Of a DNA stretch of 64,000 bases, positions 43,024 through 51,368 are shown piece after piece. Numbering within the stretch: position 1 is the stretch's first letter; the number at the start of each line of letters is the position of its first letter. Source of the DNA: Ophiobolus disseminans (Eukaryota > Ascomycota > Dothideomycetes > Pleosporales > Phaeosphaeriaceae); NCBI GenBank assembly GCA_010093685.1, contig MU006241.1, positions 1 through 64,000 of the forward strand. Direction: 5' to 3'. Both the position numbers and the translations under genes were made by a program. The notes under the pieces are model-generated. The model was given only the letters and a program-made list of their open reading frames with translations. It was not told the DNA's origin and searched no databases.

Positions 43024-45147
43024 TCACCACAACTTACCCGGATTGATACGCGGCGGTGAACCCGAAAGCAGCAAAAAGCTTACATCTCCGAAGCCAGACG
43101 TACATACGAGACAATCGGGAGCGTGAGAGCGAGTGTGTATCTCAGGGTTATTCAGAGCGTTCACAAGCTGCCAAAAGCTATCAAGAGCCTCGCCTACCAT
43201 TCTCGTGCTTGCCAAAGCGCCATGCGGAAGTAGCAACCATGCACTAGAAAACAAGGCCCAGTCCGGTGTTATCCGGGTCAAGTCTGACCTATATGTGGAA
43301 TACTCTTTGTGGAGAATTGTTGCTGTTCGCTCCGTCATCACGCTCATCATGACATGCATGAGGATTCTTTGTCGTATGCATAAAGGAAGGTCATAGAAGC
43401 CTTTGTGTACGCCGTCACGAGCGTGACCGAATTGGACCTCTTCTTCTTCTTCTTCTTCTTCTTCTTCTTCTTCTTCTTCTTCTTCTTCTTCTTCTTCTTC
43501 TTCTTCTTCTTCTTCTTCTTCTTCTTCTTCTTCNNNNNNNNNNTCTTCTTCTTCTTCTTCTTCTTCTTCTTCTTCTTCTTCTTCTTCTTCTTCTTCTTCT
43601 TCTTCTTCTTCTTCTTCTTCTTCTTCTTCTTCTTCTTCACGTATTGTCTCAGCCTCGACTTTGATGCTGATCATCGACCCTGTTTTGTCGGGCTCGTCCT
43701 TGATGCGAAGGACTGGTCGGACTCTGGATTTCTGCTTCCACGTAAAGTTCGGATCGCGGGTTTTGAATTTGATGACGCCACCTGTATGTATTCCGTCGAG
43801 GCATACGTCGGTCACCAGATTCAATTTATGGTAGCGTTGTATCGTCCAGTCTCGTCGAAGTCTGTTCAGAGTGGTCGCCGCTCGATGCGCATCAGCTTTT
43901 GTGAAGTATGTGGCATCTTGGGATTTTGGGGAGGATGCGGAAGTGAGGTTGATTGTACAGCGTGGTGCCGCCTTCAGTACCCCAAGTATGCCAAGTATGG
44001 CCCCGAAGCTTGTGAGTCGTGGCTTTCCGGATGAAGAAGTACTCCGGGGTCCGTATTCGAGACAGATCTGCTCTTCGTGGAGAGCATTTGTAGGGCCAAT
44101 CATGTCGAACCAATCTTTGATTTCGGGTCGGGATGAAAGAAAGATGAAGTTGGTCTGGCTGTAGAGGATGGGTGTAGCTTCGTTGTAGATCTCCCGACAA
44201 GTTCGAAGAATGCTTGTCGAAGGCTTCATGTCATGTCGAATAAATTCCTCAGAGAGCGGCCTGCCCAGATTCGGCTGAGGGGTACCAAGAGACTGACCGC
44301 CGGTAGGTGCCATTAGTTAGCGATAGATTTGCTGCCGTATCATGATGGGAAGTTCGAGAAATTTGAGGAACATTGAACGAGCGATTACCGCCTCGCTTGG
44401 TTTGCCTATGTTTGGATCCACACTTCGTTTCTTTACCACTTCATCCGCCTCAATGGAGTCGACATTGCCGTGAGCATCATGTTGGCACCTGCGCTTGCCT
44501 TCGCGACAGTCAGGGCATGCTTCCCCTTTCTTCTTTCGTACAATTACATTCTCTCTTGCGTTGTGTCTATGGGAAGGCCCCGTAGCTTCTTTGGCGCGGC
44601 TCTCGCTAAGACGTCGCTTAACAGATATGTTCCAAGATCTTGACAAGTCTAACCTCAGGTAACCATCCCGCGCAGGATCAGGTAATTTGCGCGTATGATA
44701 GCAAGCCACTCTTCGCAGCCTACACGCGTCGCAGGCGCGCCGTCTTGCCCCGAGATTTGAGGGTATTGGCGATATATATCCTAGTTGTCCTGGTACTAGG
44801 TCCTTGGAGCTCGTGGAGGATGGAGCAACCTGTTGAGTCACGAGAGTTTCGAGGGGAGGTTCCACGTGTTCACGTAATGAGAACTTGGGCCAGTGTGAGT
44901 CGGTGACGCAGAAATTGAGGTGATTGACTGGGTGTTGAGGTTCTGGCTGAAGTGTTGAGAGGCGGGAACAGAGCGAATATTGATTGTCGTGGTTGTGTTT
45001 GCTAGGTCTGACGCACAGACGCCTGTGTGACCTGTGTGACACCTCAAGCGGACACAACACCAGACTTGATCGCTCGAAGACGACCATGTAAGAGGGAAGT
45101 TCCATGATATTGAAGACCACCAGAGCCCTGGTGAGCATGGTGGACAT
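43024..45147 (-). pseudogene. 2EXR-like protein gene with Zn-cluster-like cysteines and poly-Glu tract; in-frame TAA
   Basis: Two frames in the same register (45147-44317 and 44313-43024) are split by TAA at 44319-44317. The upstream part has CDACRLRRVAC and CPDCREGKRRC, then FLELPIMIRQQIYR, the start of a 2EXR/F-box-like motif. The downstream part continues it: STSILRTCREIYNEATPILYS, a marker of this fungal family. Then come TDVCLDGIHTGGVIKFKTRD, a run of about 63 Glu codons interrupted by an assembly gap, and LPLCIRQRILM, a second copy of the motif. The stop suits CAA-to-TAA. There may also be introns in the 5' part. The function is unknown. It converges with the HET gene at 41.5 kb. Confidence 0.65.
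43437..43638. repeat. (CTT/GAA)n microsatellite with 10-N assembly gap
   Basis: About 190 bases of pure CTT repeat on + (GAA, poly-Glu, on -), broken by ten Ns at 43534-43543. The true length is not known, because such tracts are hard to assemble. It lies inside the 2EXR-like reading frame. Confidence 0.95.
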
Positions 45148-45416
45148 CCGCGATTACATATGCTGGAACGAGGAGAGCGTCAATGACCACCGCGCTAAGC
45201 CACCCTGCCCGCATGTTCACAGCCACCGCCACCAAAGGCACCTGCAGCCTAGTCGCAATGTCCGGGGCAATATCGACAAAACAACACCTCTCTCTATACG
45301 CCACATCGCGAATAAATCCTATCTACTATTCCTTGAGCCACCTTCCATGAAGAAGTGTCTAAGCGCAGCCTATTACTCCGCAACAGCATGCTGCTGCTGA
45401 GTTTATCCAGCCCGCG

Positions 45417-46736
45417 ATGTCTTCGAAAGAATGCCCCTCTATCGAACGCTACGAGTACAAATCGCTAGACTACACAACGCAGCAGATCCGTCTAATACGT
45501 CTACTCGAACCGACGGTAGACGATGACCGCATGTGTCTCCACATCGACATATTTGACATGTCCGAGGCACCACCATACACAGCCTTGTCATATGTTTGGG
45601 GACTACCGACATCTTTGTATGACGTGTACATCAAAGATGAAAAGTTGGAAGATACGAAACTGCAAGTTCGAGAGAACCTCTATGACTTCCTGGTGGAGTT
45701 TCGAGTGCAGGAAGAGACGGAGCACTCAGATCAATACTTATGGATAGACCAACTGGCAATCGATCAGGCTACAAACCTGGAGCGCAATCATCAGGTTCAG
45801 ATGATGAGCGATATCTACAGCAATGCTGAATCAGTCATCGTCTGGCTAGGGAAAGCACAATCGGACTACGAGGCGGCGCGAACTTACCAAAAGACTGGAC
45901 ACCATGAAGCCTTTACAGCAATACTCCACAACAATTACTTTGACCGTCTTTGGGTCATGCAAGAGTTTTTATTGGCAAAGCGCCTCAGACTACTTGTCAA
46001 GAATGTGTGGATCTGCAACGAAGACTTTACGCATATCACAGCATATCATGCGACAAAATTCACCAGTGAGAGTAGCCGTAAGGAGCCTCGCCCTGCCACA
46101 AGACGTCTCATAAGGACAAGACAAGAACAACAAAACGAGCAAAGAAGATACGAAAGATTGGATGAGTTGCTGATCATTTCGGTTCAAAAGCAGTGTGCAA
46201 ACCCGCGTGATAAGATCTTTGGCGTGCTAGGTCTTGCGGAGCCGAGATATCGTGTCGTCGTCGACTATGCAAAACCAATTTCCGAGGTTTACATGCAAGT
46301 ATGTCTGCTGGTCTGTGCAATTACACTGGAGCGATTAAATGGAAATGGAGCAGGGAATCCGGAATCACAAAGATGGAAACGTGAGACGCAACTCCACGCA
46401 TTAACGGTGCTGAAAACGGACTTCGGATTTACCCCGGAACAGGAATCCAGTCTCAGTTACTTTCTGTATGGTATATGGAGACCAGAAACACTGGGTAGCT
46501 TCTATGGACTTCCATGCCCTATCACTGCATCGGGTCTTGAATTGGCGGATGGAAGTCAGAACACCTCCGAGAGATGGTGGTTTGAGATACAGGATAAGAA
46601 GTATTATATCGAATGCAACTGGTTTAGATCACTGACTAACGGAGGTCGCTGGTGGGCACCCACTATAGGAGAGTGTCGTCCGCTTCATGTGGACTGGAAC
46701 GAATACCTCCCACAGCCCAACGATGGCCTGTCATAA
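45417..46736 (+). CDS. HET-domain protein 3
   Basis: A single exon of 439 residues. HET motifs: TALSYVWGLP (about 55-65), LWIDQLAIDQ (about 110), RNHQVQMMSDIYSNAESVIV (about 122-142), YFDRLWVMQEFLLAKRLRLL (about 180) and CANPRDKIFGVLGLA (about 260). The C-terminal block GLPCPITASG plus RWWFEIQDKKYYIEC is shared with the neighbouring HET genes. It is closest to the copy at 41.5 kb in the first 150 residues (same EHSD-YLWIDQL context). Divergent from the 2EXR-like gene, with a spacer of about 270 bp. Confidence 0.9.
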   Translation: MSSKECPSIERYEYKSLDYTTQQIRLIRLLEPTVDDDRMCLHIDIFDMSEAPPYTALSYVWGLPTSLYDVYIKDEKLEDTKLQVRENLYDFLVEFRVQEETEHSDQYLWIDQLAIDQATNLERNHQVQMMSDIYSNAESVIVWLGKAQSDYEAARTYQKTGHHEAFTAILHNNYFDRLWVMQEFLLAKRLRLLVKNVWICNEDFTHITAYHATKFTSESSRKEPRPATRRLIRTRQEQQNEQRRYERLDELLIISVQKQCANPRDKIFGVLGLAEPRYRVVVDYAKPISEVYMQVCLLVCAITLERLNGNGAGNPESQRWKRETQLHALTVLKTDFGFTPEQESSLSYFLYGIWRPETLGSFYGLPCPITASGLELADGSQNTSERWWFEIQDKKYYIECNWFRSLTNGGRWWAPTIGECRPLHVDWNEYLPQPNDGLS

Positions 46737-47598
46737 CATTGGAAACATCAAGGCCATCAAAACTAAGTTGCGCAAGCAGTAGTGGAGCCGAAGCAAACAG
46801 GACCGATCAGACCTCTTCAACACACAGGACACACTATCTATCCCAAGTAATATTGTCACTCAAAACCAGGCTGCAAAGTCACGACGCAAATTAGCTCAGA
46901 TCAACCATCGGCCACCCATGCTAAACCACTCCGCTGCTGCCAGCGAGCTTCAACTCAATATAACAAGACCCTGACACGTTACAAAACATTCCAATGATAT
47001 CACGCGCCTCCGCTTGCCTTTTCCAGCGTTCATTAACTTTTTGAGTAACCCTTCTCAGGGCGGAGCATCAAAGAATCGAAAACACTTGTTTCAACCGCTT
47101 TCCTTCCCAATTTCTTCACGCAAAAGCTGCAAAAAGCTATCGCTCCGCATTTCCCCCCCGTATTGAGTGGCCACTTGCACGCTTCTTTAAAGTACACTGT
47201 ACACACACCTGTGAACACGATTGAATCTATCTGGTATCATGCATTAAACGTGCTGAAGAGGTAAAGGCATAGTCAAAGTTTGTTGTGGTTGTTTTCCTAC
47301 GGTATCGTAGCGACTACGCCGAGAAGAAGACTTACTTGTCCAGATTTGGCGCGCGCTAGTTCGACGTACATATGCAGGCGGCTGAGGCATCTGCGTGCAT
47401 TCGCATCACTGATTGAACTTCATTAAATGTTCAACTTGGTTATTATTATTTTTCGCTCTCGGAAAAATAATATCTCCTTGTTCGGTCAACATAGCTGCCC
47501 TCGTTGATTGATTTTGTGCTCACGTCAAAGTTTTCTATCGTTATCAATAGTGTTAGTAAACACGACGCTGCCTCCACACTCGTATCACGTAACCGAGG
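46737..47598. other. Intergenic between HET 3 and HET 4
   Basis: About 0.86 kb, AT-rich near 47430-47470. Only short frames without domain support. No repeat beyond simple runs. Confidence 0.5.
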
Positions 47599-48816
47599 AT
47601 GTCTTCTCCAGATTATTCATCTCCAGAAACCCCATACTCATACCAGCCCTTGCATCCAAAACCACCACAAATCCGCCTCCTCAGCCTCGCCCCCACCTCC
47701 GGCCCAATCCACTGCGAAATCAGCACCTTCGACCTCGCCAGCGCGCCGCCCTACAAAGCGCTTTCCTACGTCTGGGGCGCACCAACACCCGCTTGCAGCA
47801 TCTACATCAACGACCAACCACTGCCCGTGCGCGAGAATTTGTTTCGGTTTTTCGAAGCGTACCGAGATGTACGCAAACGCCAGCCCTCAGATCGCCATCT
47901 CTGGATCGACCAAGTCTGCATAAATCAGGGAGATGTGGGAGAGAGGAGTAGTCAGGTGCAAATGATGAGCGACATATACACACGAGCAGAGAGCGTGGTT
48001 GTGTGGTTGGGCCATGGCGACGAATCTGCATACGCAGCTGCGCAAAGATTCCGGGATCAAAGAGACACACATGCGCTGAGCGTCGTCCTTAACAACCCGT
48101 ATTTTTCGCGCATGTGGATCGTGCAAGAATTCCTGCTCGCAAGACGAATCCGAATCTTACTCCGGGACATATGGGTCCTGGACGAAAACTTCTTGCGCAA
48201 ACACGACGTGTCGAAAATACCGGCCCTGCAGTCTATATCTAGTAGCGCGCGCAAACTGCTGTGGTTGAGATGGCACCGCAATCCCACGACGTATGACTCC
48301 GGGCCTGAAGATCTGGAAGCACTGCTCACCCGCTTTGGCGAGAACGAGTGCATGGATGCGCGGGACGTGGTGTATGCGTTGCAAGGCGTCATTGCGCCGG
48401 AAGAGCGCGTCGTAGTAGATTACACGCGGAGCAAACACCAAGTCATTCTGGACCTCGCGCTCGTGTTGCTGGTGGTGTGTTTCGAGCTCGCCGAGCCGCG
48501 GGATTGGATCCACGTGCAGCAACTGACGTGGGAGATATTGTGCACGCGGATGAGGTTTACGATCGCGCAGAAGGCGAGTTTGAAGATGTTGGTTAGGGAG
48601 TTGTGGAGTATGACGACAATGGGGCGGTTTGTGGGGATGCCGTGTCCGATTAGGGATATGGGGTTTGGGGAGAGCGAGAAAGGGGTGGAGAGCTGGTGGT
48701 TTGAGTTTCAGGGGAAGAGGTATTGGTTTGAGTGTGAGGGGCTGGAGCGTAATGCTGATACGTTGAGGTTGCTGCATGAGGATTGGGATAAGTATACGCC
48801 GTGGAGTTGGGATTGA
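47599..48816 (+). CDS. HET-domain protein 4
   Basis: A single exon of 405 residues, the shortest complete copy. HET motifs: KALSYVWGAP (about 53-62), LWIDQVCINQ (about 101), ERSSQVQMMSDIYTRAESVVV (about 114-134), YFSRMWIVQEFLLARRIRIL (about 170) and CMDARDVVYALQGVI (about 250). The conserved tail GMPCPIRDMG plus SWWFEFQGKRYWFEC is near 365-385. Codon usage is GC-rich at third positions in the 5' half. A decayed copy of its 3' end follows at 48957. Confidence 0.9.
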   Translation: MSSPDYSSPETPYSYQPLHPKPPQIRLLSLAPTSGPIHCEISTFDLASAPPYKALSYVWGAPTPACSIYINDQPLPVRENLFRFFEAYRDVRKRQPSDRHLWIDQVCINQGDVGERSSQVQMMSDIYTRAESVVVWLGHGDESAYAAAQRFRDQRDTHALSVVLNNPYFSRMWIVQEFLLARRIRILLRDIWVLDENFLRKHDVSKIPALQSISSSARKLLWLRWHRNPTTYDSGPEDLEALLTRFGENECMDARDVVYALQGVIAPEERVVVDYTRSKHQVILDLALVLLVVCFELAEPRDWIHVQQLTWEILCTRMRFTIAQKASLKMLVRELWSMTTMGRFVGMPCPIRDMGFGESEKGVESWWFEFQGKRYWFECEGLERNADTLRLLHEDWDKYTPWSWD

Positions 48817-48956
48817 ACTTCCTTTCCGGAGTAACCGATGCGATGGTGACGAAGTAGAGCGTATTGGTAGCAACAGAAACCGCGTATATTTCCTTCGCCA
48901 GGCTACTTGAGCGTTGGCGTACCCAATTGAGGCTATGGGGTTCGATCAGAGCGATC

Positions 48957-49140
48957 AGAGGGAGAGCTGGTGGTTTGAGTTTCAGGGAACGAGGTAATAT
49001 TTCGAATGCGAGGGCCCGGAGCGTAACGTGGTGACGGTGAGGCTATTGGATGAAGACCGGAATCATCATCCGCCTCGGAACTGGGGGTAACCGAGCCAGA
49101 CAGGAGTGAAGATGTGGTAGCAACAGGAGCTGCGTGTAGC
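48957..49140 (+). pseudogene. Duplicated 3' end of HET gene (fragment)
   Basis: Starting GGGAGAGCTGGTGGTTTGAG it repeats the last 40 codons and about 70 bp of 3' flank of the HET gene ending at 48816, displaced by about 274 bp. The translation runs SWWFEFQGTR, stop, YFECEGPERN and later NWG, stop. Flanking GTAACCGA and GGTAGCAACAG are also duplicated. It is a non-functional local duplication. Confidence 0.85.
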
Positions 49141-49180
49141 TCCTTCCCCCGGCTCTTGAGATTTGGATAGTCCTGTACCT

Positions 49181-50820
49181 TCAGAGGAAACTCAAATTCC
49201 TGGGCGTGACTTCTCCCCTGGAGTCGACGTCGATCCATGACCGAACCTGACCATAGCCATCCACTAGGCATTGAAGCATTTTATCGTCGCTGGAGACTAG
49301 CCAAGGGGTCGTTCTGGATTTTGCATAATGATGCCGGAACGCCGTCCTCGCGATGTTTGACCTGATGCTGTGTAGGCTGGTAGTGCAAGTTGAGTTGCCG
49401 GCGTGCACAGTAAACACGACGTTGGAATGGAAGAGTCGCTCATTGAGGTATTCGGAGTAATTGATGCGCACTTCGTCGAGGGTACATTCGGTGCCGCAGT
49501 TGATAACGATGTCGATCTTGTGCGCTAAAGCACGGCCTGGGTGGTCTTCTATGATCCACAAAGCCATCTCTCTCAAAGCGCCAGGGCCATGAATCGGTAT
49601 CGAGTGGTCTACGTGACAGCTGAAGGTATTTTGAATATAGAAGATGCCTAGCGCCCATAACGAGAGCATTTCGCTAGTGTGCTCATCTTGATACGTGACC
49701 GCTGTAAACCCCAGGTCGCATGCATCTCGAATTCGATCGTCATAGGTTAGTCCTTGCCTAATAGATCCCCACGACGGGACCTTCAAGTCGACATTCAGTA
49801 CAATGTTCTGTGGTGGACCGACAACATATTCTAGAATTCTGTTGATGACGAAACCAGGGAGATGTTTCAGCTGTTTGCGCTTGTGGGTACCAAGCTCGAC
49901 AATGCCAACACAAGTGTCATCCTCTTCTTCGCTCCGGGGTGTGTCATCCACTTCTTCGCTCTGGAGTGTGTCATCCTCTTCTTCGCTCTGGATTGTATCA
50001 TCCTCTGCTTCGCCCTGAAGTGTGTCATCCTCTACTTCGCTCTGGGTGTGTCATCTTCACTTTCTGGCTCCTGCTTGATAAGCTGATCATCTTCATCTTC
50101 TGGCTCCTGCTTGATACGTTAAATCCGGAAGTCCTGCTTCCATTCGTAAGACGAATTACGAGTGCTGAACACCAGGACTCCCTTCAATCCGCTGGCATCC
50201 AGTAATACGTCCTTCAACAAGTGAAACCGACGGTAGGACTGGATAACTGCATCGAGTCCGAGTGTCTCCAAGGTCGCAGCCGATCTGTCAAGATCGATGT
50301 CTCTGTTTCTCGCTGCACAGGCATGGACTTTTGCGCTAATGCGCATTGGGGGTGGGTCCTAGGTACGAGCTTCGTCCAATTCGAGATGAGGGGTTTTCAT
50401 GGTGCAGAAGACATTGAAGATGAAGCCGAAGCTCATCATGTGCTTTTCTCCAGTGACGTGCTTGCAATTCAACCCCACACCCAGCCTTACTATTCTCATG
50501 AGCGAAGAGTTTCTAAAGCCAACACACACAAGCCAATCCGTGAGGTTATTAAGGTGCAACAAAAACCTGAAGCTGTTGTTCCCGTAAAGCACTTCCGTCG
50601 CCTCTTCGTGGAAAAATCGGCAAACGCGCAGCATCGATAAGTCATGCGCCACATCTGTCGTTCTCATATAGCGCCGGAAACCTTTTTTGGTCTCGGCGAT
50701 GTTCATTGTCCGAGGAAAGACAAAAAGAAGCTCGTAGATCCTCAATCGAACCGACGGCGGCAGGTCCACGAAAGATGACGTCCTCCGAGTCTCACCGACA
50801 CCATCTTCCCGTCCTCCCAA
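49181..50820 (-). pseudogene. 2EXR-like protein gene, second copy, with two stops and a frameshift
   Basis: Same family and layout as the gene at 43-45 kb. SFVDLPPSVRLRIYELLFVFP is the 2EXR start, then LSMLRVCRFFHEEATEVLYG. After TAG (50361-50359) the frame goes on: FHLLKDVLLDASGLKGVLVF and SYEWKQDFRI. Next is TAA (50121-50119), then RIKQEPEDEDDQLIKQEPE, a 27-bp tandem repeat coding EEDDT-x-QSE, and a one-base loss inside it. After that, ELGTHKRKQLKHLPGFVINR is a second domain start. The remaining 200 codons are open. Both stops fit CAG/CAA-to-TAG/TAA. Function unknown; it converges with the HET gene at 47.6 kb. Confidence 0.65.
49920..50050. repeat. 27-bp minisatellite coding EEDDT repeats
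   Basis: About five tandem copies of a 27-bp unit (TCTTCTTCGCTCTGGAGTGT plus GTCATCC-like end on +) in the 2EXR-like pseudogene. It occupies the same place in the protein as the poly-Glu tract in the other copy. One unit has lost a base. Confidence 0.8.
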
Positions 50821-51368
50821 GCCCTCGAGCTGGCGGGTAGGCGTAGGTACGTGTGCCTTGTTCGTCGTGCTCTAAGTGCGATATGTTTTTTAGGTGCTCG
50901 CTGGTCGCTCATAGCGAAAGTGGGAGGAATGCTATAGGTAGGCGAACAGAAGAAGTTGGAGGTAGGCGAGCAGCAAAGAGTCAAAGGTTGTAGACCAGAA
51001 GAAAGTTAGAGTCAGGCGAACGGAAGAAGGAAGCAGGTGGGCGAACGAAGCATAGTAAGTAGGGTGTTGTAGAGCGGAAGAAAGTGAAAAGTAGGGAAAG
51101 AAAAGTGGGTGGTGCGAGAAGACGAGAGAAGAGCTGTCTGGTTACACAGTTTTGATGTCCTGCACATATCCGAAAAGTCACATGATCATGCCAAAACGGG
51201 ACTAGACGGAAAAGAGACGACAAGAGCAAGTTGATCGCAGTACACATCAAAATCCCATGCAACCAGCATGAAAAACGAAGGAATCTATCTCTATGCGCCC
51301 AATACACCGATGCCACGCCATGCCATGCTATGCAGAAAAAAATACATCAGAAATCACTGGACAGCGTG
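50821..51368. other. Intergenic with purine-rich degenerate repeats
   Basis: Between 50935 and 51055 the motif AGGCGAACRGAAGAAG recurs three to four times with drift. A 111-codon minus frame here is hydrophobic but shows no domain. It is the upstream side of the 2EXR-like pseudogene and 3' side of PAH1. Confidence 0.5.

Noticed and set aside
43437..43638. CRISPR-like or satellite array
   Set aside because: Pure trinucleotide microsatellite without spacers, and the organism is a eukaryote.
43405..44034. Plus-strand poly-Phe and minus-strand poly-Lys frames across the CTT tract
   Set aside because: They come from the trinucleotide repeat read in other frames. The flanks carry signatures only in the poly-Glu frame.
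50981..51316. 111-codon hydrophobic minus frame upstream of the 2EXR pseudogene
   Set aside because: Composition follows the purine-rich repeat tract; no conserved motif seen.
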